64,000 bases of DNA from CADEDV01 sp964412375 (GTDB taxonomy: Bacteria > Bacteroidota > Bacteroidia > Chitinophagales > Chitinophagaceae). This document shows, piece after piece, positions 19,516 through 28,328 of this stretch. The notes below the pieces were generated by a model, which was given only the letters and a program-made list of their open reading frames with translations, had not been told where the DNA came from and did not search any database. Location: the NCBI GenBank assembly GCA_964412375.1, contig CAYPOD010000001.1, positions 124,001-188,000 of the forward strand. The letters are read 5' to 3'. The position numbers and the translations under genes were made by a program. Each line of letters opens with the position of its first letter. The stretch's first letter is position 1.

Positions 19516-20646
19516 TTATTTTTCTTTTAAGGCCACCCAGCTTACTGTTGTCCCGTGAAACTCGGGTCGGGTTTCATTGTCCACTTTGCCAAATTCACCC
19601 AACGAGAAAAAGCCTGCCATTGGTTTGTTCCAGGTAGCAGCCAATCCTTCTATTTCCGAAGCCACCATTGGACCTAATGATGATAACCTTCCCACACAGG
19701 AAAAGATCAGCATCGTATCCACATCGGGCAATTCGTTTTCTTTTATAGTCCTGGTACTGTCAATTACCGTATCGATCACTTCCAGGTCAGGTGGTAGTGA
19801 AAAGCGGAATACGGACCCTTCTGCTACCGGGGCTCCTAACATCACGGATTGGTTTTCCTCATTCCAACGTACAATCGGGTTCATAACTGGTTTCCCCGCT
19901 TTTCTCTGAAACTGCAACGGGTAGCTGTCCAATCCCTCCGATTTTGTGCTCGTCAGCATATCCGTGCCAAGGAATTTCTTTATTACATCTCTCGCCGGCT
20001 CATTGTCGATCGTATAAACCCAGTTGCCTTCACTTTTGGTGATCCTTTTTTCAGTGCCCACCGGTTTCCATCCCGATACAGCCACTCCTTTCACATCAAT
20101 TTTATCTTCATCAAGGATCAATGCTATCAACCCGGAATTAGCTTTTGATTGATTGGTAAACACAGTACCGGTAAAATTTATATGTTCTCCCGCCACACCA
20201 CCAATAACTGTGACATCTATTCCTGCTTTGTCTAAAAAACCTCTGATCAATTCCTCTCGGGGAATCCTTATATCTACAGTGGAAATTATAAATGCCGGAT
20301 GAGCAAACCTGTTTTTGCCTGATTCACCTGTCTGGCATGCCGTTTCATATGCTGATTCAACTTCAGAAAATTCATTTAAAACAACTTTGAAATGAGCCCT
20401 GTTCATATCCATCAGTAATACAACTATGGCCTCTGGCTCTAAACCATGTTCAGTAAATTTTTCAGATGTACTGGCGCCAAATATGGTAATATTCTCTAAA
20501 TCCAGCATTTTCGTAACTGCATCGATGTCTTTTACTTCTGTCAGGAATACAAAAGCCAGTGTAGGCTTAAATCCGTCAGTCATGGTTTGCTGCAAAGCTC
20601 TTTTAAGTTCTTCTGGTGATCTTCCTTTGATTGATTTTGCTTTCAT
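19516..20646 (-). CDS. FIST-domain sensor protein (copy 3)
   Basis: This is a 376-residue FIST protein. It shows TLAFVFLTEVKDIDAV, FGASTSEKF, IGGVAGEHINFTGTVFTN and IFSCVGRLSSLGPMVASEIE, and ends VSWVALKEK. The usual GGxAGDD loop is changed to GGVAGEH, and the usual hydrophobic HN-T-CC tail becomes FHGTTVSWVA. These two changes make it the most diverged of the six copies. Its ATG overlaps the TAA of the upstream FIST gene by one base (TAATG), so translation is coupled. Confidence 0.92.
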   Translation of the reverse strand: MKAKSIKGRSPEELKRALQQTMTDGFKPTLAFVFLTEVKDIDAVTKMLDLENITIFGASTSEKFTEHGLEPEAIVVLLMDMNRAHFKVVLNEFSEVESAYETACQTGESGKNRFAHPAFIISTVDIRIPREELIRGFLDKAGIDVTVIGGVAGEHINFTGTVFTNQSKANSGLIALILDEDKIDVKGVAVSGWKPVGTEKRITKSEGNWVYTIDNEPARDVIKKFLGTDMLTSTKSEGLDSYPLQFQRKAGKPVMNPIVRWNEENQSVMLGAPVAEGSVFRFSLPPDLEVIDTVIDSTRTIKENELPDVDTMLIFSCVGRLSSLGPMVASEIEGLAATWNKPMAGFFSLGEFGKVDNETRPEFHGTTVSWVALKEK

Positions 20647-21791
20647 TACATTTTTTCCTTTAATGCCACCACACAGCAGGTGTTATTATGAAATTCATGT
20701 TTGCCTCTTTTTGATTTCCCGTACTCGCCGTAACTGAAATAACCTATGAAAGGCGCATTCCAGACTTTCATCACCCTTTCAATTTCATCACTCGTCATTA
20801 CGCCAAATGACAGATAACGACTAATACAGGAGAACATAATAACTGCATCAGCATTAGCCTCTGTATTAGTTTTCAACCCGGTACATTCTTCAACCACTGT
20901 ATCAATCACATCAAAATCAGGGGGAAGTGAAAAGCGGACCTTAGCTCCTTGCGGTACGTTGCCAGCGCAGATAAGTGACCTGTCGTCTTTATTACCCAAC
21001 ATAGCAGTACGCATTACCGGTGGCGCATCTTCTCTTTCCAATTGCAGCGGATAATAAGCACCAAGGTTGACCACCGTATTGGTTATAGCATTCATTTCGT
21101 CTGTATTAAGGCCAAGATATTTGATAACAAGGTCAAATGCAGGCTGATCATCTATGGTGTAAACAACATTTCCCTCACTTTTGGTTACTGTTTTGGTTAT
21201 CCCGATAGGTTTCCAGCCGCAGGTGGCAATGCCGGTCAGGTCAATTTTATCCTCATCAAAGATGATTGTCATAAGTCCGGTGATACTGCAATTATCATTG
21301 GAAAACACCATTGGTCCGCTCAGTGCAAGATCGTCTCCCGCCATTCCGCCAAAGATGGTTGGTTCACTTCCATAACCATCTTCTATACCTTTGATAACCT
21401 GCTCACCATCCGTGTGCAACCAGCCCGATGCAATGATGAATGCAGCATGACCAAAAACTTTCTTTCCTTCTTCGCCGAGTTGCTTTGACATTTCATAAGC
21501 GGAACTACCGGTGGTCTCAAAAAAAATAGTCCTGAAATAAGAAGGATTCAAGTCGAGTAGCATGATAGCAATGCCACCTTCACTGATCTCGTTGCTGATA
21601 AATTCACCGGAAGTAGTAGAACCAAAAATTTGAATCCCTTCTTTGCTTAACATGTCACATACTGCGTTCCGGTCCTGTTTGATGGACATGAAAACAACCG
21701 CCAATGTCGGCTTGAAATCTTCACTGATACTTTGCTGGAAGGCCGATCTGATTTCTGTCGTTGATTTTCCTATGATGGTTTTTGCTTTCAT
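20646..21791 (-). CDS. FIST-domain sensor protein (copy 4)
   Basis: This 381-residue FIST protein carries TLAVVFMSIKQDRNAV, FGSTTSGEF, FGGMAGDDLALSGPMVFSN, MFSCISRYLSFGVMTSDEIERV and the tail FHNNTCCVVALKEKM. It is closest in overall pattern to copy 6 (23281-24447): both share GNVPQGxKxxxxxPPDFD and the KSKxGKxExHNNxCCVVALKEKM ending. An ancestral tandem duplication is the simplest explanation. Confidence 0.93.
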   Translation of the reverse strand: MKAKTIIGKSTTEIRSAFQQSISEDFKPTLAVVFMSIKQDRNAVCDMLSKEGIQIFGSTTSGEFISNEISEGGIAIMLLDLNPSYFRTIFFETTGSSAYEMSKQLGEEGKKVFGHAAFIIASGWLHTDGEQVIKGIEDGYGSEPTIFGGMAGDDLALSGPMVFSNDNCSITGLMTIIFDEDKIDLTGIATCGWKPIGITKTVTKSEGNVVYTIDDQPAFDLVIKYLGLNTDEMNAITNTVVNLGAYYPLQLEREDAPPVMRTAMLGNKDDRSLICAGNVPQGAKVRFSLPPDFDVIDTVVEECTGLKTNTEANADAVIMFSCISRYLSFGVMTSDEIERVMKVWNAPFIGYFSYGEYGKSKRGKHEFHNNTCCVVALKEKM

Positions 21792-21807
21792 GAAAACGCT
21801 TTAACAC

Positions 21808-22113
21808 CTAATTTTCTATAGCGCCAATGATCATCGTTATTCCGCCTGTTGCAAAATTGGCCAGGTCGGCAGCCATAGCCTGTCCTTCAGGAGAAGTTAA
21901 AGCCTGCTGCATTTCTGCTGGGCCTTCAAAATACAATTCGGCCATTCTGTAATATGCAGGTGCCGACCCATCCGGACCCGGTAAAAACTTTGTGTACTCT
22001 GCTTTTACAATTCCGTTTGTTTTTGCCACCAGGGAAAGATGTGTTTCGCTATAATACTTTTCAAAAGCATCGGCATCCTTTGGGTGACCATACAGTACTG
22101 TTCCTTTTATCAT
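21808..22113 (-). CDS. EthD-family small protein
   Basis: This 101-residue protein matches the EthD-type ferredoxin-like dimeric fold: VLYGHPKDADAFEKYYSETHLSLVAKTNGI, then YYRMAELYFEGPAEMQQALTSPEGQAMAADLANFA. EthD proteins were named from an ether-degradation locus; most members have no known reaction. It is embedded between FIST genes with gaps of 16 and 10 bp, so it is almost certainly in the same transcript. I cannot assign a specific function. Confidence 0.85.
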   Translation of the reverse strand: MIKGTVLYGHPKDADAFEKYYSETHLSLVAKTNGIVKAEYTKFLPGPDGSAPAYYRMAELYFEGPAEMQQALTSPEGQAMAADLANFATGGITMIIGAIEN

Positions 22114-22123
22114 ATAGTTGTTT

Positions 22124-23281
22124 TTATTTTTCTTTTATTGCCACCCAGCTGCAGGTGGTAGAATGCATTCTTCGTTTGCCATGTGGATTTCTTCCAAATT
22201 CGCCATAGGTATAAAACCCTGCCATAGGAACATTCCATATCTTAGCCAGCCCTTCGTTTTCCTCCTGCGTCATCGGTCCCATTGCTGAGTGTCTGCCAAT
22301 ACATGAAAAAATAAAAAGCGCATCTGCCTCTGCTTCTCTTTCATTTTTCATTTTTGATGCATTTTGCAGAATTGTTTCTACAATATCAAAGTCGGGTGGC
22401 ACTGAAAAATGAAAGGTTGAATTCTGCGTCAATTCTTTTTCACAAATCAGGGCATTTTCGTCCATATCAATTCCCATTGGAGTAACCATAACCGATTCTC
22501 CATTTTCCAATTCTATTTGTAAGGGATAGTGTACCCCAATGGCTTCAAATATTTTATGTTTGTCGTTTTCGAAAAAATTCTCATTTCCAAGATATTTTAA
22601 ATACATATCTACGGCCGGCTGGTTATCTATACTGTAAATTAATCTGCCCTTGCTTTTTGTAATGGTCCTTGTTATACCCAGGGGTTTCCAGCCCGATAAA
22701 GCCATTCCATACAAATCAACTTTGTCTTCATCGAGTACCAGTGCGATGATTCCGTTATCGGTCGATTTTTCGTGATTAAAAACGTAAGTCCCTGTAAATT
22801 TTGCGTCGTCCCCTGCCATTCCACCAAAAATGGTTACATCAGGACCAACAACCTTTTCAATATTTTCTACCAATACTTCCCCGTTCAACATTTCACCTTG
22901 TTCAGTTATAGATGTGCTGCAAAGAATAAATGCCGGATTATTGAATTTTGATAATGCAGTTCCCGCCATATTTTGTGAAACCTGAGCCAAATCTTTTCCT
23001 TTGACATCTTCGAATAAAACAAAATATTTGCTTCTTTCCAGTTCAATCAGCATGATTACAATTTCTCCTTCTGATTGATTTTCATTGCTGAATTCACCAC
23101 CGGAAGTTGCGCCAAACACATCAATTCCTTTATTATAGAGCATTTCAGCAACGGCTTTAGTATCCTGTTCAACAGAAATAAATACCATAGCCAGTGTTGG
23201 TTTAAAATCATCCAACATACTTTCCTCCAAAACATTTTGTATTTCTTCTGGAGATTTTCCTTTTATTGATTTTGCTTTCAT
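22124..23281 (-). CDS. FIST-domain sensor protein (copy 5)
   Basis: I start this gene at the ATG at 23281, giving 385 residues that begin MKAKSIKGKSPEEIQ as in all paralogues. An upstream ATG at 23314 would add 11 residues encoded inside the neighbour. FIST signatures are TLAMVFISVEQDTKAV, FGATSGGEF, FGGMAGDDAKFTGTYVFN, IFSCIGRHSAMGPMT and PMAGFYTYGEFGR, and it ends CSWVAIKEK. The GFYTYGE form is the textbook FIST_C motif. The start overlaps the stop of copy 6 in a TAATG arrangement. Confidence 0.92.
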   Translation of the reverse strand: MKAKSIKGKSPEEIQNVLEESMLDDFKPTLAMVFISVEQDTKAVAEMLYNKGIDVFGATSGGEFSNENQSEGEIVIMLIELERSKYFVLFEDVKGKDLAQVSQNMAGTALSKFNNPAFILCSTSITEQGEMLNGEVLVENIEKVVGPDVTIFGGMAGDDAKFTGTYVFNHEKSTDNGIIALVLDEDKVDLYGMALSGWKPLGITRTITKSKGRLIYSIDNQPAVDMYLKYLGNENFFENDKHKIFEAIGVHYPLQIELENGESVMVTPMGIDMDENALICEKELTQNSTFHFSVPPDFDIVETILQNASKMKNEREAEADALFIFSCIGRHSAMGPMTQEENEGLAKIWNVPMAGFYTYGEFGRNPHGKRRMHSTTCSWVAIKEK

Positions 23282-24447
23282 TACATTTTTTCTTTTAGTG
23301 CTACCACACAGCATGCATTATTATGATATTCGTTCTTACCATTTTTTGATTTTCCATATTCTCCATAGGTAAAAAATCCTGCCATAGGTGCATTCCAGAT
23401 TTTTTGCACCTGCTCTATTTCTTCTTTCACCACCATGCCAAACGATAAATGCCGGCTGACGCATGAAAACATGATCAGGGCATCGGCTTGCTGTTGCTTA
23501 CTGTCTTTAAAACTTTGACAGTCTTCAACTACTTTTTCTATGGAATCAAAATCGGGTGGCATGGCAAATTTGATTTTTGATCCCTGTGGCACATTTCCTG
23601 AACAGATCAATGAACGGTCTTTGCTGTTGGCAAACATGGCCGTACGAATAACCGGCTCAGCATTTTCTCTTTCCAATTCCAATGGATAATACCATGAGCT
23701 GAGAAAAGTTACAATTTCATTTTCACCATCCTGCTTTATCTCTACGCCAAGGTAATTCATCAACATATCCAGGGCAGGCTTATCGTCAATAGTATAAACA
23801 ATATCTCCTTCGCTTTTAGTAACTGTTTTTAAAGTGCCGATAGCATTCCAGCCACAAGTGGCAATGCCGCTGACATCAATTTTGTCTTTATCAATTATAA
23901 GTGCTGCAATGGCGTTGTCGCTACTCTTTCCATTGGTAAAAACAAATGTAGCTTTCAGTGACAGGTCATCTCCCGCCTTGCCTCCGAATATGGTTATTTC
24001 CCTGCCTGCCGGTGAGGCAGGTGTTTCAAACCCTTGCATGATACCTTCTACAATTTGTTCGCCACCTAAGGATAATCCACCCGTTGCAATAATAAATGCA
24101 GGATTGTTAAAGGTCTCCTTTCCGGCAGTAGCTATTCTTTTTGCATCCTGAAAGGCTGTCTCTTTATTTGTTTCCACAAACTCCATTTTAAAATAAGCCG
24201 GATCCATATCAAGCAGCATAATAGCAATACTGCCTTCTTCAATTTCGCCATCAATAAATTCACCTGCAGTAGTTGCACCAAATATTTGAATACCCTTTTT
24301 ATCCAACAGATCAGAGATAGCAGTTCTGTCCTGGCTTTTTGAAATAAAGCAGATGGCCAACGTGGGATGAAACCCACCTGATAAAGACTTTTCCAGCTCT
24401 GATCTAATATCTTCTGTAGATTTTCCTTTGATTGATTTTGCTTTCAT
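23281..24447 (-). CDS. FIST-domain sensor protein (copy 6) with a repeat-derived insertion
   Basis: This 388-residue FIST protein has TLAICFISKSQDRTAI, FGATTAGEF, FGGKAGDDLSLKATFVFTN, MFSCVSRHLSFGMVV and PMAGFFTYGEYGK. Compared with its paralogues it carries extra residues (ETPASPAGRE) just before the ITIFGGKAGDD motif. That insertion is encoded by a GC-rich hairpin at 24001-24021. It is read in frame and falls in a loop between secondary-structure elements, so the protein is probably still functional. The gene lies 3 bp downstream of the amidohydrolase gene. Confidence 0.92.
   Translation of the reverse strand: MKAKSIKGKSTEDIRSELEKSLSGGFHPTLAICFISKSQDRTAISDLLDKKGIQIFGATTAGEFIDGEIEEGSIAIMLLDMDPAYFKMEFVETNKETAFQDAKRIATAGKETFNNPAFIIATGGLSLGGEQIVEGIMQGFETPASPAGREITIFGGKAGDDLSLKATFVFTNGKSSDNAIAALIIDKDKIDVSGIATCGWNAIGTLKTVTKSEGDIVYTIDDKPALDMLMNYLGVEIKQDGENEIVTFLSSWYYPLELERENAEPVIRTAMFANSKDRSLICSGNVPQGSKIKFAMPPDFDSIEKVVEDCQSFKDSKQQQADALIMFSCVSRHLSFGMVVKEEIEQVQKIWNAPMAGFFTYGEYGKSKNGKNEYHNNACCVVALKEKM
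24001..24021. repeat. GC-rich palindrome inserted in frame in a FIST gene
   Basis: The arms CCTGCCT (24001-24007) and AGGCAGG (24015-24021) are separated by 7 bases. The five paralogous FIST genes lack the matching residues, so the element looks inserted. It resembles the REP-like palindromes found scattered in Bacteroidota genomes. Confidence 0.7.
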
Positions 24448-24450
24448 TGC

Positions 24451-25404
24451 TTATTTATCCAATTTTAAAAAACGGGCTGCATTGTTATAAAAAATATCTT
24501 CTTTATCCTTTTTTGTCAAAAAGTCCAGGCCATCCAAAAATAAAATTGATTTTTCAATGGCATATGGCCATGTCATCTGGTCAGAACCGAACATGATCCT
24601 ATTAAGGTACCCGGCTTCTTTTGCATTCTTCAGAAAATCTTTTATTACTCGTTGTGTGTTTGGCTCCACCCAAAGCATGACGGCAATATCAGTATATAAT
24701 TGCGGATAATAAGCCATCAGACGCAGTGCATGTTCATGCCATTCTTCACCACCGGCATGCATCAGGTAAATGCGTAGCCTGGGATAACGGACCAATACAT
24801 CTTCAATCAAATAGGGATCTCCATTTTTCAACCTTGCCTTTGGTGACCAGGAATAGGTTCCGCCAGGATCACCTCCACCGGTATGTACCGCTACCGGAAT
24901 ATCATACTTTTCGCAAATACGGAGATAAGGTTGCCAGGTGGAATCACTTAAGGTAGTGCCCCCATAATAGGCTCCGATCTCTCCGAAGATTTCAATCTTT
25001 TTGTCTTTTACCATTTGTTCAAATCGTACACTATCCATTCCATAATCATCCGGATGAAAAATCAATATGCCTCTTATCACACAGCTGTTGCTATCTTTGG
25101 CCGCCCAATTTTCTACACTTTCCGGGTTGCCGCTTACAGCAGCTTTTACAATATTCCATTTATTAAAAGCTGCAACAGTTTCTAACCTGTGTGATTCTGC
25201 ATCCTTTGCTCCTTTGTTCCCGTAATGATCAGCAGCAGGTTCCCTTTCACCAAAATCGCTTTGCGTATAAGAATGAACATGCATGTCTATGATCTTACCT
25301 TTATACCGTTCATCAGAGCAGGAATAAAGCAGTAAAGCAAGGATGATCAGTTTCCAATTTACTTGTCCTATGCTTGATTTTTCTTTAATTGATTTTGCTT
25401 TCAT
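24451..25404 (-). CDS. Amidohydrolase_2-type lipoprotein with a FIST-derived N-terminus
   Basis: This 317-residue protein has the metal-binding pattern of the amidohydrolase superfamily: DMHVH, AVHTGGG, YLMHAGGE and MFGSDQ. It probably hydrolyses a small substrate outside the cytoplasm. A lipoprotein signal is visible (KLIILALLLYS then Cys29). Ahead of it, residues 1-10 read MKAKSIKEKS, the conserved start of the FIST proteins. The first 29 nt differ from those of the FIST gene at 24447 at only two positions. No other in-frame ATG, GTG or TTG precedes the lipobox, so the FIST-derived start codon is the one used. It is the first gene of the minus-strand cluster. Confidence 0.88.
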   Translation of the reverse strand: MKAKSIKEKSSIGQVNWKLIILALLLYSCSDERYKGKIIDMHVHSYTQSDFGEREPAADHYGNKGAKDAESHRLETVAAFNKWNIVKAAVSGNPESVENWAAKDSNSCVIRGILIFHPDDYGMDSVRFEQMVKDKKIEIFGEIGAYYGGTTLSDSTWQPYLRICEKYDIPVAVHTGGGDPGGTYSWSPKARLKNGDPYLIEDVLVRYPRLRIYLMHAGGEEWHEHALRLMAYYPQLYTDIAVMLWVEPNTQRVIKDFLKNAKEAGYLNRIMFGSDQMTWPYAIEKSILFLDGLDFLTKKDKEDIFYNNAARFLKLDK

Positions 25405-25526
25405 GTAGCAGTTAATAGCGGTTGAATAAGCTTATTTAATCGGCAGTTGCATTTCATTATAATAGCTTTCACTAACCGGTATGACAAACCGGATCAGCAG
25501 CTGAACTCAACTTACCTGAAACGATT

Positions 25527-27065
25527 TTAGCATTCTTTCTCCAGCACCTCCACGATCCGGGCATAAAACTCTCTTGCTTTTTGCGGGGTGCCGGCCACAC
25601 AAACCACTCCCAGTTTCCCAAACTGCGATAAAGCGCCGATAAGGTGAAACATCACTCCCTCCTGTGACGTGCCGTCATAGTGCAAGTCATTCACCATGGC
25701 AATATCGATCAGGTCATGCGGGCTGAGGCCTTTGTATTTTTCACTTTTCAGGTTATCGGAACAGAAATAATAACGGACAAGGTTGTCTTTTGCTGTATAA
25801 TAAACCCCTTCATCTTCTTTATACACCCCGTTGGTGAGAAACTGCAGCATCAGGAAAGGATGGGTGGTGCCGCCTTTGCGCAGGTTGATCTCGATTGGAT
25901 AATGTGTCCAGCCGTTTTCATTCTTCACCGAGATAAAATCAACGGCAAATCTTCCGAGTACGCCTTTATCCCGCAATGCTTCTGCCACTTTGCGCCCCAT
26001 CACCCCCAGTTCCACCGCATAAGCGGATGATGCCGGGAAATGTGCACCGATATACACCTGGCCGCTTTCGCCGCCCAGTTCCTGGTCGTGGGTAGAAATG
26101 ATCTCGCATTTGGCCAGTGGGGTGACACGGCACTGCACCGACGGCGACTCTTTAGGTTCTCCTTCCACAAATTCCTCCACAATGCCGCCCATCGCCCTGT
26201 ATTTTTCCAAAAACATTTCGTAAGAAAGATCATCAGCTACGAGTTTCAGTTTTGAGGAAAGATTTTCTATTATCCATTCTTTCAGATCAGTGGCGTGATC
26301 TGAACCCTTGTAAGGGAAAACAGCGTTGCCATCGCCGGAAAAGCCGTCATTCACTTTCACTACGGCTTTGCGCAAAGCAGGGTTCTGTCGTTTCAGTATC
26401 ACCAAAGCATTAATGATATCCTCTTCTGTATGCAAATCTTCGATACCCGGCGGCACATTCAAACCACATTCACGAAAAATTTTTCTGCCATTGCTTTTGC
26501 TGCCGAGATCATACAGGTCGGGATCACAACCATAAATAGGAATACCCAATTGCACAGCCAGCTTTCTTTCCAGTTCTGTCACGTTGAAGCAGGACATATG
26601 CACTTCATGCTCGGGATGTATGTATTCTTTGATCCGGTTTATCAGTCTTGGTCTTTCTAAAATTTTTTGAGAAAGTGGTTTGGGGGAGAAATCATGACAA
26701 CTCAGCAGGGTGAGTCTTTTTTGTGCATGATAGCCAGTGATCCCCGGCAGCATGTGCAGGTAATAATCAATAATCACCGGATCTATCGTCTGGCTGGTGA
26801 CGTAAATGACATGGGTCCGGGGCATACGCAATAACATCAACATACATAACATCCGCTCTTCATAATGATTGATGCCGCTGATCTTGGATAATATCTCAAT
26901 ATCCATAGATAAAGAAGGGATGATCACCACGGTTCGCGGCGCCAGTTTGTCGGGAAATACTTTTTCAAACTGCTGCGGAAAACGAGACTGCAGTTTTTTA
27001 AACTTTAGCACATCAGACACAGAACCCAGTCTTTCACTTGTCTTTGCTTCTGTCATTGCATACAA
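25527..27065 (-). CDS. PGM1-like ATP-grasp peptide ligase
   Basis: The 512-residue product resembles the PGM1 type of peptide ligase: a pre-ATP-grasp domain (about 40-200, VVIIPSLSMDIEILSKI), an ATP-grasp core (about 200-400, with AVVKVNDGFSGDGNAVF and FAVDFISV) and a C-terminal domain seen in that group. The motif YPIEINLRKGGTTHPFLMLQFLT carries the metal-binding Glu and Asn. Such enzymes join a carboxylate to an amine using ATP; the substrates here are unknown. A second in-frame ATG three codons on (27056) is an equally good start. It stands alone with 58 bp to anmK upstream and 122 bp to the amidohydrolase downstream. Confidence 0.75.
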   Translation of the reverse strand: MYAMTEAKTSERLGSVSDVLKFKKLQSRFPQQFEKVFPDKLAPRTVVIIPSLSMDIEILSKISGINHYEERMLCMLMLLRMPRTHVIYVTSQTIDPVIIDYYLHMLPGITGYHAQKRLTLLSCHDFSPKPLSQKILERPRLINRIKEYIHPEHEVHMSCFNVTELERKLAVQLGIPIYGCDPDLYDLGSKSNGRKIFRECGLNVPPGIEDLHTEEDIINALVILKRQNPALRKAVVKVNDGFSGDGNAVFPYKGSDHATDLKEWIIENLSSKLKLVADDLSYEMFLEKYRAMGGIVEEFVEGEPKESPSVQCRVTPLAKCEIISTHDQELGGESGQVYIGAHFPASSAYAVELGVMGRKVAEALRDKGVLGRFAVDFISVKNENGWTHYPIEINLRKGGTTHPFLMLQFLTNGVYKEDEGVYYTAKDNLVRYYFCSDNLKSEKYKGLSPHDLIDIAMVNDLHYDGTSQEGVMFHLIGALSQFGKLGVVCVAGTPQKAREFYARIVEVLEKEC

Positions 27066-27123
27066 GATTTATTCTTTTATGCTTTCTCAGGTACAAAGAC
27101 TTTTCAGCAGGTATTGGCGGGCC

Positions 27124-28221
27124 TCAGGCTTCCTGCCCGGTCCACAGGGCGCCACCGATACTATCACGTTTGGCTCCCGTTACGGAAGATAAGACATTAT
27201 ATTCCTGCCGCCAACGCAGCACACCGATAAAGGCCATTATTAATGCCTCCTTAAAATTGACGAGTTTTTCATCCGGCACAACCACTTCAATACCGGTTTC
27301 TTTAAGCTGGTCTTTCAATCGTTCGATAAGGAATGTATTGAAGGCTCCGCCACCTGTTGCCAGGAGTCGTGAGACGTGAGTCGTGAGTTCGGGGTGCCTG
27401 GCAGTTGAAATAGCATTTTTAATCTGGCTTGCTATATGCTCGGTACCGGTTCGCAATGCATCTGCTATACCGCAACCCGAATCCCGTATCAGTGGGTAAA
27501 CCACATCGGTTCCGAAATCGTTGGCGAGGGATTTGGGATAAGTTTTTTTATAATAATCAAGGCTGTTCAGCCTTTCAAGCAATACCTGATCGATCTTGCC
27601 CGAAGCAGCCATTTGCCCCCCTGCATCATATTCTTTGCCGGCATCATTGGCCAGCATGTTAAGCACCCGGTTGGCCGGGCACACATCAAAGGCGATATAT
27701 GGCTCGCTGTTGAAAGAAATATTTGCTATACCTCCGATATTTAAAAAGTAATTGTAATCATTCCACAAATATTTTTCACCAATTGGAACAATCGGTGCAC
27801 CCTGTCCGCCAAATGCTACATCGAGTGCCCGCAAATCACTCACTACCGGCAACTGTGTTTCGGCAGCAATGGCTGCCCCGTCTCCTAACTGTGCTGTCAT
27901 TTTTTTGGCAGGCAGGTGAAATGTGGTATGGCCGTGTGAAGCGATCAATGCCACTTTATAATGTAATTGATATTTTTCTATGAAAGTATTGACCTGTTGT
28001 CCAAGATAATGACCATAGTCTGTGTGCAGCAACTGGTAATCCAGCGCTGTCAACCTGGTTGCATTTTTTAACCGCTGCATCCATTCATCGCTATAGGGAA
28101 AACAGTCTGCCTCTGCTATCTCAAAGCTCCACCTGCCACCGGTTTCTTGAAATTCAACAAATGCAATATCCAGTCCGTCCAGCGAACTGCCACTCATTAA
28201 GCCTATGGCACGATAAATCAT
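27124..28221 (-). CDS. anmK: Anhydro-N-acetylmuramic acid kinase
   Basis: The 365-residue protein phosphorylates and opens 1,6-anhydro-MurNAc during cell-wall recycling. The N-terminal phosphate-binding motif IGLMSGSSLDGLDIA, the HGHTTFHLP segment, NIGGIANI and FDVCPANRVLNML are clear AnmK signatures, and LATGGGAFNTFLIERL lies near the C-terminus. Residues around ISTARHPELTTHVSRLL contain a stretch encoded by 7-bp tandem repeats (27364-27391) just before the conserved ATGGGAFN motif. The length is normal for the family, so the repeat has not destroyed the gene. It is divergent from upp. Confidence 0.95.
   Translation of the reverse strand: MIYRAIGLMSGSSLDGLDIAFVEFQETGGRWSFEIAEADCFPYSDEWMQRLKNATRLTALDYQLLHTDYGHYLGQQVNTFIEKYQLHYKVALIASHGHTTFHLPAKKMTAQLGDGAAIAAETQLPVVSDLRALDVAFGGQGAPIVPIGEKYLWNDYNYFLNIGGIANISFNSEPYIAFDVCPANRVLNMLANDAGKEYDAGGQMAASGKIDQVLLERLNSLDYYKKTYPKSLANDFGTDVVYPLIRDSGCGIADALRTGTEHIASQIKNAISTARHPELTTHVSRLLATGGGAFNTFLIERLKDQLKETGIEVVVPDEKLVNFKEALIMAFIGVLRWRQEYNVLSSVTGAKRDSIGGALWTGQEA
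27364..27391. repeat. Heptanucleotide tandem repeat inside anmK
   Basis: On the plus strand the units read GAGTCGT, GAGACGT, GAGTCGT, GAGTTCG, four consecutive 7-bp copies with small changes. The array is translated in frame within anmK. Confidence 0.75.
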
Positions 28222-28246
28222 ATTTTCTATTGCAGATTTAAGATTT

Positions 28247-28254
28247 TAGATTTG
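28247..28254 (+). promoter_or_regulatory. Candidate -7 box for upp
   Basis: TAGATTTG is an exact match to the Bacteroidota TAnnTTTG box and lies 75 bp before the upp start codon in the anmK-upp divergent gap. No convincing -33 TTTG lies at the usual distance, so this is tentative. Confidence 0.3.
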
Positions 28255-28328
28255 CTCACCGTCCGTTACCCTGCAAATGTTTTGAATGTTTCTCAATTTT
28301 CAATCAACAATATTAAATTTTCAAGGGC

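Noticed and set aside
25476..25492. CCGGT-N7-ACCGG dyad between the ATP-grasp gene and the amidohydrolase gene
   Set aside because: The arms are only five bases, without a T-tract or a matching second site, so neither terminator nor operator can be supported.
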